Assembly (NCBI GenBank): GCA_009602725.1
Contig: WELB01000010.1
Span: 100,071-164,070, forward strand
Direction of reading: 5' to 3'
DNA: 64,000 bases
Origin: Spirogloea muscicola
Lineage: Eukaryota > Streptophyta > Zygnematophyceae > Spirogloeales > Spirogloeaceae
Shown here: positions 12,290 to 23,725 of the stretch, in pieces
Layout of the letters: the number at the start of each line of letters is the position of its first letter
Numbering within the stretch: position 1 is the stretch's first letter
The notes under the pieces: generated by a model
Databases searched by the model: none
Told to the model about the DNA's origin: nothing
What the model saw: only the letters and a program-made list of their open reading frames with translations
Made by a program: the position numbers and the translations under genes

Positions 12290-13375
12290 CTTGAAAATCA
12301 AAAAGCTGGAAGCTACAATGAGTTGCCGTTCAAAGTGCATTGAACGGCACCAGGTCACAACAATCAGCAGCCGGAAAGGAGTTGCCCCAAAAATGCCAAA
12401 GGCAGCTGCCAGGACACGGCCAGCACGAAGATGCAAGGCAAAGGCCAGGGATCGCTGCAGCAAATTGGTCAGCCGCATATAAGACACAAGGGTCAGGAAG
12501 ACTGCGGCCTTGAGGTCCCGCTGCTCCCCCTGCCCTTTCCGGCAGGACACTGCTTGTCACTCAAGCGGCTGCAGGAAGTCAAGCAACCAAGCCTTCAACG
12601 GCCTAAGCGGCTGCAGGAAGTCAAGCAACCAAGCCTTCAACGGCCTCGGAGGTCTACTGCGAGTGGGTTCCTCCTCCATCTTGTGGTCGGCGTACTTTAG
12701 GTCCGACTTTTTTGGCATGCGCAAAGGAGAAGCTCTCCTAAAGGGACAGTGAAAGGGCCCATCCCAAAAGGAGAAGGTATGTGGAGCACAGGGAATGAAG
12801 GGAGGCCAGATCAAGCCAACATTGTATTTCAGGCAAAAGCCAGTGTTAAGAATGGGTCTATGGTAAGCAAAGCCCTACTGGAAAGGCGTTGATGTGTGCC
12901 AAAGGTGGCTGAAGGGAGCCTTTCAACTCACGAGAAAGCACAGATCAGAAGGAAGAGTCTTCCAGTAGAGGGCGAGGGCACCGATCCGACAGGCTAACTA
13001 GGGGTGCTGGAGAACGGCCACAGAATCCAGCGGCTTGAGTTTGTGGTCGCCCAGCACGCCTCCTGGATAGCCAAGCTACAAAGCGCTGCAAAAAAACCTG
13101 ATAAGGTCCGAAGGTGCCCGACAGCGGCAACCACAAGACCACATAAGTGGCCAGTACAAGTGGGTGCGCACCGCTCGCCTTCTCTTCATTCTTGTCCATT
13201 CTTGTCCATTCTTTTCTGGGCTGGCTTTGCTAGCCCCTCTTTTTCTATGGGCGAGCAATTTCTCTCCGCAAGCCGTAGTCAAAAAGTTGTCGCCATCAAC
13301 CTCGGAAGTGGAAGGCTCCATCCAGTAGATGGCGACGGCTGTGATTGGCTCGGCCGCCAGCTGGCTGGGCCGCCA
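12290..13375. repeat. LINE debris with a 42-base tandem duplication
   Basis: A diverged LINE ORF C-terminus lies on the minus strand at about 12550-12340 (RSLAFALHLRAGRVLAAAFG). At about 12562-12645 a 42-base unit starting AAGCGGCTGCAGG is present twice, almost identically. A class B tail (minus) lies at about 12870-12715. Class A pieces follow: minus near 12950-13010, plus near 13190-13260 with a GGGCTGGC...GCTAGCCC hairpin, and minus near 13310-13360. Confidence 0.65.
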
Positions 13376-13379
13376 GCGC

Positions 13380-13901
13380 GGCTGCGAGGAAGGGGAAATA
13401 GACGCTCCTGTGGCCTTGTCGCTTCTCGTGGGCGCTTTTTGAACCGCCGGCTCAACGGGCCGGCGATGCGCCGCCCGTTGGCGCACCAAGCTCTCAGCAC
13501 CACGCGGCCAGCCGCAAGCACGTCGTGGCGACGGTCGTCCGTCCACCGCTTTGCTGCGTCCGACTGTTGGGCGCAGTGGTCGGCTTGAGACGTGCGGGGC
13601 ACCACAAGCTCGTGGCGACGGCATCGGCGGTCGCGTCCTTCCGTATCCGGGCGAAATTGGCCAGCTGGGCGGCCGTCGCTGGAGCCCGTCTGGGGCTCTT
13701 ACAGGTGGGAGTCACACAGCTTTTTTGTTTTTGTTTTCAAAGCCTCGATCGCCACGGCGGGAAAACGCTGCGCCTGGGAGTGCGGCGAGGCCCCGCCCCT
13801 GCCCCCGCCGCCGCCGCCGCCGCGGGTGGCGGGCGCGGCAAGCGTCGGTCCCGCACCGGGCCCGTGCCTGCGCGGCGAGGCCGCTGCGGCGCTGCCGCAG
13901 G
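13380..13901. other. GC-rich upstream region of the GT47 gene
   Basis: This region should hold the promoter and 5' UTR of the GT47 gene. It is GC-rich with a CCG-repeat run near 13805-13825 and open frames on several strands that show no family features. Confidence 0.4.
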
Positions 13902-16900
13902 ATGGAGAGCATCGCAGGGCGCCGCCATGGCGATGCCGCCGGGCAGCGGTTGGGGCCGGAGGACCCCGACTCCCAGCGCAAGGGCCGCGCGGGGGGCTTC
14001 TTCGCGGCGCGCACGCCGCAGGAGGCCAAGCGCCAGCTCTGGCTCCGCGTCGGCCTCGGCGGCGCCGCTGTCCTGCTGCTCTGCTACCTGGTCGCGGAGT
14101 CGGGCCTGGTCGGATCCTCGCCGGCCACCATCAAAAGCGACCCTATGGAGGGCCAGTCCGCCATGCTGCTGGCTCGCCAGAGGCACGCGGCTCGAAAGCA
14201 CGGCGGCACCAGGCGGCTGGCCAAGCCGCTCGCGGACGACGGCCATGATCTCGCGCTCTCACAAGACCCTGAAGAGCCGGCTGGTACAGCAACCTCTGAC
14301 GTTATCGTTGTCACACATTTATTCCTGTGCTAAGTGCTCTGAATTCATGTCCTGCTGCTGGATTTCTGCGGCGCGTCAACCGCACATCAGAACAGATCGT
14401 GATTATTACCGGGGTGACACTGTAGCCCTTGTCAACTGTGACTAAGTGCAAGAGAATCGCCATCTGCAGTCGGCATCCCAATTGTGGCATTGTTTCAGTG
14501 TTGCTTGTGCTCCACCGCGGCAACTTCGTCAGGGGCTCGAGGGGTATCAAGTATAGGTGTCTACTTGCAGTGCACCTTCAGAAGCATGGTAGTCCTCGTA
14601 CTTCAGGGCCCAATTCGAGAATCTCAACTACATGTCTGCCTGCAGCGTCCATAGATGGAACCTCAATTCCCGATGAGCGTCCCAAACGCCGTGGTCGAAA
14701 GCGAGCAGAGCGCCTTTCAGAGCTGGTGACAGAGGCAAAGCGATCTAGCATCTCAGGCAGCGGACGGCCTGAAGAAGGACCTCCTGAGCAGGTCTTGGTC
14801 TCAGAGAGTCGTGCTCTTGACAAACAGCTGGAGAAAGAGAAGCCTATACCAGATGGTGAGCTTTCTGCTATGAAGCTTTCTACTCTGCTGCCAGCATGTG
14901 CCTTGCCACAAGAAGCAGGGCTGTTCATCAACCTCTAGTGCAAAGTAATGGACGAATGTTGATGTTGGTTGCAGAAACAGAAGAAGACAGTACTCCTGAC
15001 GCGCCATCAACAGAAACCGCAGAAGTGGAGCAAGTGAAGAAAGAAGAGGAGCCGCCGAAGACCTTGGAGTCCCCAGAGATTGCAGGAGCTTTTGTTGAGA
15101 AGCAGGTTGAAGGCAAGGTGGAGGTGAACAGTCATAAAAGCGACGAGGAAGACCTGGGCGCCAGCTTGGGCTTTGCCGAGAATCATGCTAAGAAGCGAAT
15201 AGTAGAAGAGCGGGCAAAGCGTCTTGCTGAAGCCAAGAAACCAGATGGTGCAGAGGAGAGCGGCACTGACGATGCTGCAGCAGAAGGCCATGACGCGTCG
15301 AAGTCCGCTGATGAGAAAGCACAGGATGAAGCAGAAGTAGCTGATGCAGAAGCCGAGCCTGAGGAGGACAAGATTGATGGGCAACAGAAGGACAGCAAGG
15401 CTACCGAAGATGTAGCTGACAGTCAGCCTGAAGGGGAGGCTGTGAAGGATGACATTGAGACAGCAGATTCAGCTAAGAGTCAGCCTCCAGAAGGTGATGA
15501 CAGCTCTGTCGAGGGCGGGGCAGAAGCAGAAGGCAATGAAGAAGGTGCAGATGCAGATAGCAAAGACGATGGCGTGGATGCAGACAGCAAAGAAGGCGTG
15601 GATGCAGACAGCAAAGAAGGTGATGCAGATGACGATAGCAAAGGTGAGGGAGATGCGGAGAGCAAAGAGGTCGCAGCTTTTGACGAGGCGGATAAGATGG
15701 ATGTGTCAGACAAGGAGGAGGTGGTCGAGGATGCTGCTCCCGATGAGAAGGCAGCCGACGTCGCAGCTGACGAGCAGGTGGATGAAGCAACAGCCAAGGC
15801 AGACGGAGATCACCCTGCGGACAGTGAAGACGACGTCATCAAGACAGAGGAGCCACCCGCAGACGGTGAGCGGCCGCCGCAGCAGGAAGACAGTGGAGCC
15901 TCCGTGTCGGACAATGTTTCGGTCGACACGGATCAGGCAGACAGCAATGGATCTGAGGTTGGATCTCCAGTGCAAAAGCGAAGTTCTCGAAGGTCCAGAA
16001 GGGGTGAGGATTCAGATGCAAGTGTAGCATTGTCTGATGGCAGCCCTCCAGTGGATCGCAGGAAAGGGAAGAGGGGCCGAAAGTCAAGGGTCACCGACAG
16101 CGAGCCAGCCGGCGCACCCATGTCCTTGGACACTGAGGCAAAATCGAGTGCTGTGGAGGGCGGTAGCGCTGTCGTGTCAGAAGAGGACGAAGCCCGCTGT
16201 TCTGGGAAGTACATACACATCTACAGCCTGCCGCCACAGTTCAACAGCGCACTCTTGGATGAGTGCGCTACCATGCTACCCTGGTCCGACATGTGCCCAC
16301 ACTTGGAGGCTGACGGCCTGGGCCAGAAGGTGACGAGCACAGAGACAGTATTGGTGCCCGCAGGGAGGTGGTTTGCAACGCACCAGATCAGTCTGGAGCT
16401 CATGCTGCTCGCCCGGCTGAAGAAGAGTTACCCGTGCTTGACATCAGATCCGAGTCAAGGGAACCTGTTCTATATTCCATACTACAGCGCCCTGGATGTC
16501 CAGCGGTGGCACTTCAAGACCGGCGCCACGAGTGAGGACCACGACCACCTTCCTCTGCAGCTCGCTGCCTGGCTGAAGGAGCAGGAAGCATTCAAGGTCT
16601 ATTTCCAACCCTCATGGGCTTTATCTGCAAGTGCTACTCTGCAATGCAGTGTCAACTTATTGACTTCCAAGCCATACTTCGGTCAATGAGGAGATTGCCC
16701 CTGACTCAAGAAAGTCATTCCTGTCTTGCAGAAGACTCGTGGTCGCGATCATGTTCTGGTCCTGAGCAAGTCGACCTGGGACTTCCGACGGAAGGAGGGC
16801 AGCGCCTGGGGCAATGTACTCCTGGAGCTGCCGGAGTTGAAGCATGTTACCAAGCTTCTCCTTGAAGGGGACCCTTGGGAGCAACATGACATTGCTGTGC

Positions 16901-17963
16901 CGCATGCCACGTACTTCCACCCCAAGACCGACAATGAGCTCAACAAGTGGCAGGTTCACGTTGATGGCTACAAGAAGAATTCTCTTATAAGCTTTGCAGG
17001 GGTATCTGACTTGAGAGATTCCGTGAAGCAGGCCTTAAGCCTGCAGTGCAAGGAGTCCAACAGCGAGTGTCGGTGAGCCGCTAGCTACTGTCCACTTACC
17101 CTTCTTTTGCTCCATGTATCTTTCAGTCACGTTCCACCATTCCTCGTCCGTTTATGCTGCCACTACATCTAGTAGTCTTCCTTCGCTTCTAGTTGGGCTG
17201 CAACACAGCTTCTCCTCCATTTACTTCCAAGCCAGTGCCATCTGACTGGTTGGTTTGATTTGCAGCTACATGGAGTGCAGCGACGGGATCTGTAGTCAGC
17301 CAGAGGCCATCATGGGCCTGCACCTGGGATCCACATTCTGCTTGCAGGCACCTGGTCATGTTGCAGCTCGCAGGGTCCTATTTGACGCTCTTGTTGCTGG
17401 CTGTATCCCTGTAGTATTTGACACGTACTTCTTCTCTCAGGTTGGCATGAACCCAAATGCTTGAGCTGCTTGAAGCGCGTTTGCCTAGATACAACAAGCC
17501 CCTTGCGATACCTGCCTTTTCTCACTCTGCTGCAAATAGCTCACTGCACTTTTGTCTGCAGTATTTGCAGTTGTAATGCTGTGCAGGGTGCTGGTCAGTG
17601 CAAACGAATTCGTGAAGGGCGATTGTATGTGGTAAACACCTATTGCTTGTTACCTTGTTGCAGTTCCGATGGCACCTACCTGAGGACAACAGCACCTACT
17701 CCGTTTACATTCCCGAGGCGAGCATCCTGGACAGCAGCAACCCCGTGAAGGTGATTGACGTTCTTAAGGAAATCTCGCCTGACAGGGTCAGGGACATGCA
17801 ACAGCACATCGTGTGGAATGTGCTGCCCAGAATCATATACAATCACCCGCGCAGCAAAATCACCAAGACGAAGGACGCGTTTGATATCTCCATAGAAAGA
17901 TTATTGGAGGACGTTGCGCAGCTTCGAGCCAACACATTCAACGAGGGCAGCAGTTCCAACTAG
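13902..17963 (+). CDS. GT47 exostosin-family glycosyltransferase with long acidic stem
   Basis: Six exons close in phase to 1009 residues: 13902-14283, 14646-14855, 14975-16596, 16732-17072, 17266-17440, 17664-17963. A type II membrane anchor lies at about residues 47-65 (LWLRVGLGGAAVLLLCYLV), which places the enzyme in the Golgi. Residues of roughly 200-600 form a Glu/Asp/Ser/Lys-rich stem with repeats of DADSKEG type. The GT47 domain starts near 605 with CSGKYIHIYSLP. It continues through ATHQISLELMLL, SQGNLFYIPYYSALDVQ and GYKKNSLISFAG. APGHVAARRVLFDALVAGCI is the usual nucleotide-sugar-binding signature. Plant relatives build cell-wall polysaccharides such as xyloglucan side chains, pectin and xylan; the substrate here cannot be read off. 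The catalytic part is of normal size, and the stem is far longer than the short stems usual in this family. Confidence 0.9.
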
Positions 17964-18480
17964 CAGTAGCTTAGTAGCTCCAAGGATGTACAAGTCTACA
18001 CCATCTTGCCATGTGAGAGATGGTAAGCACAGATGTGCAAGAGCCACCAACAGACTTCACCCACTTTTCGTTGACGCACAAATTCATGCCGAAATGTAGG
18101 ATTGCCCATGTAGGTCGAGGAGGTGCATTTGCTTGCTTGATTATCTGCAGGATGTATGCATAGCTTTACATGTGACTCACTTATACCCGAGTCATAATGA
18201 GCATTTTCTTGCCGAAGCAGCTTAATATGCATGTCCACATGACACTATATAGCTCATAGCTTGGCATAGTAGTCTGCAGCCCTCCAATGAGTAAGAGTAC
18301 GTTGACCAAGATGTATAGTAGGAATACATTGGCTGGGGCAGTTGGTCTCCCCGAAGTGGTAGCGCACCTTGAGAGTTGCTCGCATGTCAAGTTTGTTCAG
18401 AATCTGTCCGCACGGCCGTACTGCTCCTTACACGTAAGTGAGCAGCAAAGAGGTGGCAGTGACTAAGACTTTTCTGCTTC
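17964..18480. other. Intergenic region downstream of GT47
   Basis: This probably holds the 3' UTR and spacer. It has only short frames and no repeat or motif that I recognise. Confidence 0.35.
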
Positions 18481-19275
18481 CCCGCCCGCCCAAGGGTAGG
18501 GCCCTGGGGCCCGCTTTTGTGCGAAGACCACTATATCGCCGAGGTTGGGCAGCTTGGAGAAAGTAGTTGTTCCAGAACGGGCCTCTCCGCGGCTGTGAAG
18601 GATAGCCAGAAAGTCAACAGGAGGCTGGGCCGCTTCAGTGATTGCCGGCGGGGGTATCAAAGTATGGCCCTCCTGCTACCTCCTGCTGCAATGCACCGCC
18701 GCAGCTCGCGCCATCTTGTCACAAGGAGTCCGTGGCTTCTCCCCCTTGGGGACAGCCGTTGACCTGGTGCTCAGGAAGGTGGAGTCACCACCTGCTGGCG
18801 GCGCCACACGGCAAGCCTTCTGCTGCCGTCGTTGTGCGCGTGCTTCACCAAGTGGGGTTGCTTCTGACACCCCCTATTGCCGAAGCTAACGAGGACGTCT
18901 TGACACAGACTATGTTTGTGGACGCAATTCGTCACAGTCACAGAACCCAGAATGTGATCTAGCTCACTGGGTCCAGCAGGACTATCAGCATACAGCAAGC
19001 ATGCTGGTTTGGTGGTGAGCTTGGTATCTCGTTTCAGCATCCGTCCTGACTTAGCAAAGGCCATGGGACTCACTTATGATTGGCTGCCAAACAGTGGCGT
19101 ATCCTGCCATTGTCGGCCAGGAAGGTATTCTTGCCTTCTGATTTGCCTTGCCTGCTACTGTGAGCCTCGTCAAGGCTTTCGCCAAGGCTGCTTCAAGCAT
19201 GGTCGCAGCTGGCCTTGAGCTCATTGAGGCACAAAAGAATGCTGCTGCTGCGCCACTGCCGCGGGGGTAGCAGAT
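18480..19275. other. Possible unassigned coding region, strand uncertain
   Basis: Both strands hold open, protein-like stretches that I cannot assign. On the plus strand there is a hydrophobic run (ASVIAGGGIKVWPSCYLLLQ) ending before a GT donor near 18778, then a separate frame with VGLLLTPPIAEANEDVL, and near 19270 a frame ending KNAAAAPLPRG-stop. On the minus strand 18660-18463 reads TFSKLPNLGDIVVFAQKR to a stop. No consistent exon chain closes on either strand. It may be a small gene of a family I do not recognise, or chance. Confidence 0.25.
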
Positions 19276-19427
19276 GTAATGAGTGGAGCAACGTCAAGGA
19301 GCTAGTGGCGACCCTGCAATCTCTAAGCAGGATAGCAGCAAAGATGACATCTAAGACATCCAGAGACAACACAAGACGCAACACAAGATCAGGCTGTGGG
19401 GCTAGCCTTGGGGGTGCGGCTGCACAG

Positions 19428-21446
19428 CTAGGCCCTCTTCAAGCGGTGCCGCTGGTTCCAATCTTGGAGGAAGGACTTCGACGCCTCATAAGTGGACCAG
19501 CAAATGGCTGCCGCCGGCGCGTGAAACATCACTCGTGGTCGCAGGCCCCGCCACAGTGCCCGTGGACCCTCCTCTTTCACAATTCGCTGCATTGCCTGCC
19601 GCACGGACGTGCTCCGAAATCGCGACGCGCCGCACACGCCCTGACTCACACCAATTGTGCATTACGAGCGGCATTGCTAAAATGCCACATGACTGTTGCT
19701 CGCCGTGGGATGTACATGCGCCACAAATGAGCGTGAGTGAAGACCTGATGCACTGATCAGCTGGGAGAAGCCCGCACCTGGCACTGCAGCCGCGTCTTGA
19801 CGACATCCAGGGGTGTAGTTATTGCACCGGCCAGGGCGCCCGACAGCCCACCCGCCGTCACGTGAATGAGGAGCTGCTCCTCATCCACGGCCTTGGGCGA
19901 GATTCCCATCTATTGAGCAGCGGAGCAACATGTTTACTTGGCCACACGAATTGGTGCCGGGAACCACATCCTAAATCCTGGACTAGCCCTGCATCAGCCT
20001 ATTGTGCACATGGCAACAACTCCAGGAGGGAGGAAGTATAGCAGCTGATGTACTTGGATCAATCAGCCAGCACTCGGTGCGCAAGATTTGTGACCTGCAG
20101 CAGTTTGCCTCAGGAGACAAGTCGCTGCAGCTAGCACGGCCTTCGGCATTGAACAGAGTGCAAGAGCAATGGGGGCTCACCAGCAGCTTCTTAGCGGCTT
20201 CGTACGTTGCAAAGTGCACAGCAGTGAAGGGCACATTCATAATGACCGTTGTCTTGTACGAGGCATAGAGGGCTCGCACGCCCTCCTCACGCAGGATCCG
20301 CGAGAAGCAGTCGAGGACGCCGCGGTAGGGGCTGCGCCGCAACTGCAGGCGCTGCTTGACGACGTCCATGGGAGTGAACACGGCGTCACTGGCCACGGTG
20401 GCAAGTGCACCCGAGGCGGCGTGCGCAAGGGGGTGGTACCCCTCCTCGTTGCCGCCGAGCGCCTCCTTGGCCTTCTCGTACACTGCAAAGTAGACGGCGT
20501 GCGCAGGGCCCGCACCAAGGCCCATGGCGCCGATGCCGCGCCACATGCCCAGCGCCCCCTCTCGCTGCATGATCGAAACTAATGCCCTGCCAACGCTTTG
20601 GTCCTTGGGTGCGCCCGCTTCCGCCAGTACCTGGGAGTCCAAAGGGGCCCCGCTTGCTCAGACAACGTGGAGACAGCTCGAAGCTGCACCCACTGGGAGC
20701 GTCTACTACAGCGCCGTCGCCAGTCGCCGCAGCCCGCCCGTTGCATAGCAGTCTTCGAATGCAACTCGCAGTACCAGCCGAGGGGCGTGCCCCCTAGGTA
20801 AGCAGCTCAGTGAGCACACGCTCCAAGAGTTAGGGCTGGCGGGCGCGACCTGCATGCGCGTCTTCACCAGGTCGACCGGGAACATGGCCATGTGCTCCAC
20901 CATGCCTGCGCAGCGGCACCCGGTTGTCAACGGGCATGCGACTTGCTGCGATCCAGGCCGGCAGCCCTGGCCGGGGCTGCCCACGGCGCTGCCGGCAAGG
21001 ACAAGCCCCACTCGCCCGTTGCAAGCGAAGCACTCAAGTGACTGACTTCTCGTTCTCCATCTGACCACGGGCGATCATAGAAGCAGCGCACAGTTGCGGC
21101 AGAAGGCGGATCGTCTGGCAGCGCAAGCGAGGCGCGTTCGAGGGGGCGCACCGGCCAGCGAGCCGGCGAGCATGTACTGCGGGAAGGTGAGGCCGTCGTG
21201 GTCGTGGCCGTGAGCGTGGCCCTGGCCCTGGCCTTGCTCGTGGTCGTGCGCAGCGCGGCGGGTCGCGCTGCCGCTGTAGCTCTTCGACGCTTCCTCGCCA
21301 GCCGCCGCCGCCCCCGCGGCCGCCGCCGCGCTGCCCGCCGTCCCGAGCGGNATGGAACCCGAAGCTCCACGAAGGCTCCTCTGAGGCGGCGGCGGCGGCG
21401 GCGGCGGCGCGCTCGCGGCGGCAACGGCGGGCGCGGCGCAGAGCAC
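19428..21446 (-). CDS. Mitoferrin-like mitochondrial carrier
   Basis: This is a mitochondrial carrier (SLC25) of the mitoferrin/Mrs3 type, which imports iron through the inner membrane. Exons on the minus strand are 21446-21152, 20905-20850, 20630-20181, 19909-19778 and 19640-19428; they close in phase to 381 residues. The three carrier repeats each show a PxD signature: FPVDLVKTRMQ, FTPMDVVKQRLQ and TTPLDVVKTRLQ. The mitoferrin-type elements WRGIGAMGLGAGPAHAVYF and RPRVMFHAPAAAICWSTYE are present. The first exon has a proline run, an Ala-rich part and a His-rich stretch (HDHEQ...GHAHGHDHDG) just before the first helix. One base in this exon is unresolved (21351). A retroelement tail lies about 50 bases upstream of the start codon, in the promoter. 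Confidence 0.9.
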
Positions 21447-21484
21447 GGGGGAGCTCCCGAGTGGCGGGCAGCTTGCCGCTAAGC

Positions 21485-21635
21485 CCCGCTCTGCTTGGAG
21501 GGGGCTTTATGTTTTGACCCGTGGTCATTGAGCGGGTCAATCTGCTGTAGGTTATGTAGATATTTAGATGTGCTTGCCTTTGTACCTGGCCATTTGGCCT
21601 ACATTTCTTTCTAATACACGATCTTTTTTTTGCTT
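21485..21635 (+). repeat. Class C LINE tail next to the mitoferrin start
   Basis: The ORF end LYVLTRGH-stop (stop at 21528) is followed by the class C tail: GCGGGTCAATCTGCTGTAGG, then TTAGATGTGCTTGCC and GGCCATTTGGCC, ending with TTTCTAATACACG. Only about 45 bases of coding end remain, so this copy is very strongly truncated at its 5' end. Confidence 0.75.
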
Positions 21636-21639
21636 GGAG

Positions 21640-22030
21640 GGGCGACGAGGCCAGGGATGGGTGACCGCCCGCGGCTCGCCTCTCGGAAGAGGGAACGGCC
21701 TGCATTTTCCCGCCTGGCGGCAGTTCTCCCCGCGTGAGCTTCCCATCCTCCCTACCATTTTTATCCGTGTGCCATGGATTTCTACGGATGGTCCTCCCTG
21801 ATCCAGCATCTGGCCCGGCTGGTTGATGCGCGTCGTCGAAGTCGGGGGGGCAGCTTGGGCCACTCCAGCATTCCGCAGGCCTCAGTTGCATACTATAGAA
21901 TGTGGCTCTCACTTAGTTTGCAGCGCTCGCAAGCATTGGCTCTTCATCAACGTGCAGGGCGCGCTTTAACTCAGGCGAGCACTTTCTTTAAGTCAGGCCT
22001 CCGGCTTTTTGAAGAAATTCGTGTATAAGA
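21640..22030 (+). mobile_element. LINE ORF C-terminal fragment
   Basis: The plus strand carries a DFYGWSSLIQHLARLVDARR stretch and then a second module reading LSLSLQRSQALALHQRAGRALT. Both recur in the copies at 24.0-24.6 kb and 53.9-54.3 kb. The fragment is truncated at both ends. Confidence 0.75.
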
Positions 22031-22965
22031 AACAAATATAGGCCAAATGGCCAAGTACAAAGGCAAGCACATCTAAAGATCTACATAACCTACAGCAGAT
22101 TGACCCTCTCAATAACCACGGGTCAAAACATAAAGGTCACTAATCGATGCATGAATACTAGATGCCAAAAACGGAGCCCTTCTGCCACCAACTAGAGCTC
22201 GCCCAGCTTTCTGGTGCAAGGCACTAGCCTGAGCACGCTGCAAACAGGCCGAAAAATCGTCGTCGCAAGAGCGACACATATGCAGCTGGCAAGCCCATCT
22301 CAGCCGGAAACACATCTGCACGTCGAGTGTAGCCTAGATTGGCAATGTTTTGAAGCAGAGTGTGGAAACGAGGACCCAGACTGCCATAGATGTCGATTGC
22401 CGCTGGCAGGAGCTGATCGCATTGGAGGTACTCAAAGTAGTGCCGCAGTTTTCTTTGTTCTGCACCGCCCACTGCACGGAAGCCGCACTCGCACTGGCGC
22501 ACCCCAATCAGGCAATTAGGTGGGAGGCCGAGGAAGAGTTGAAGCGATGTCCGAAAGGCCTCGGAGCTGATGCTGAAGGCGTTGGCGACGGGGGGAGAGG
22601 TGATCCAGTTAGTGGCACCAGGTGTGGCCAGAGAAGTAAGTCTTGCCAAGCTCCTTGGATTGTTCTGAATCTCTGGCAGCCTCCTCAACCTTCTGCGGCG
22701 TTCGTCTTCCACTGCCGTAACGGGTCTGGATTGTGCCCCTCTATCAGAAGCTTGGGCGAGGGTGGAGAATGGCGTGAGTAGAAGTTGGAGAGAGGGGAAA
22801 GAGCTGCAGGCTGAGTCGCGGATGCTCCTCACATCCGCTTGGAAGGGGAAGGAGCCTTCCTCCACATTGCGTACAGGGTCGTGGAGGCAAGGGAAGCGCA
22901 TGGATTTCGAGGCGGCGCTCCATCTCCCCAAGTTAGCTTGTCGGATTTCTTTGTGCTCAACCCGT
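22030..22965 (-). mobile_element. LINE fragment with class C tail
   Basis: The minus strand reads a coding fragment from about 22960 to 22200. It has an Arg/Leu-rich helical part (ARLTSLATPGATNWI), a QCECGF zinc-motif start, then GAEQRKLRHYFEYLQCDQLL, AAIDIYGSLGPRFHTLLQN and a RRADVFPAEMGLPAAY end. DLYVLTRGY-stop and a class C tail follow at about 22150-22030. The segment between the zinc motif and GAEQRKL, which includes the nuclease core seen in other copies, is missing. Confidence 0.8.
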
Positions 22966-22974
22966 GGGTACTGA

Positions 22975-23725
22975 TGTAACCTTAGGCGCGCTGCACCTGC
23001 GTGCCGGCAGAAATTGCTCGCCCATTGAGAATAGGGGCTGGAAATGCCAGCCCAAGAATCAACAAAGGACCAGAAGGGGGCCAGGGGAAGCGCTAAGAAG
23101 AACAAGCACACAAAGAAACAAAGCAGCTACGGATCACTCAGTAACCCCTGCTAAGCAGCCTGAGGTCAGGAACGCTAGGCTCCTGGAAGTGGGTCCCCTG
23201 GCCAGAGCCAGAGGTTTAGCAGAGAAAGAGCTCGCCCATTGAGGATAGGGGCTGGAAAAGCCAGCCCAAAAAAGAATGAACAAAGTACGAGAAGGGGGCC
23301 AGGGGAAGCGCTAAGAAAAAACAAGCACACAAAGAAACAAAGCAGCTACAAATCACTCAGTAACCCCTGCAAAGCAACCGCAGGTCGGAGATGCTAGGCT
23401 CCTGGAAGTGGGTCCCCTGGCCAGAGCAAGAGGCAGTAGCGAGGGCTCTGCCGGCACGAAGGTGCAGCGCCCGGGCCAAAGACCTCTGCAGCGAGACGGC
23501 CAGGCGCATACGGCACACTTGCGCCAGCGACCCGGCTGCAGGAAAGTCTACCGGCTCCCCACGGAAGCGACGGGCGATGGGACCTGCGGGCCGGCAGAAG
23601 AAAGTGCTCGCCCATTGAGAATAGGGGCTGGAAAAGCCAGCCCAAAAAAGAATGAACAGAGTACGAGAAGGGGGCCAGGGCAAGCGCTAAGAAAAACAAG
23701 CACACAGAGAACACAGCAGCCCTCG
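22975..23725 (-). mobile_element. Three class A LINE 3' ends in a row
   Basis: Three minus-strand units each contain the class A tail with the hairpin, at 23035-23054, 23248-23267 and 23624-23643. The first two tails are preceded on the minus strand by an ORF end closing in a Gly-Tyr-stop. The middle unit has the longest coding part (about 23600-23390, VCRMRLAVSLQRSLARALHL). Two of the tails end exactly against the same coding word of another copy (see findings). Confidence 0.8.

Noticed and set aside
15183-15797. Ser/Leu/Pro-rich minus-strand frames
   Set aside because: These are shadows of the acidic repeat exon of the GT47 gene; no independent splice signals or motifs were seen.
21034-21912. 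LTR retrotransposons or capsid-bearing elements in the repeat nests
   Set aside because: No long terminal repeats, protease, integrase or capsid features were seen. The polymerase fragments are of non-LTR type with C-terminal nuclease.
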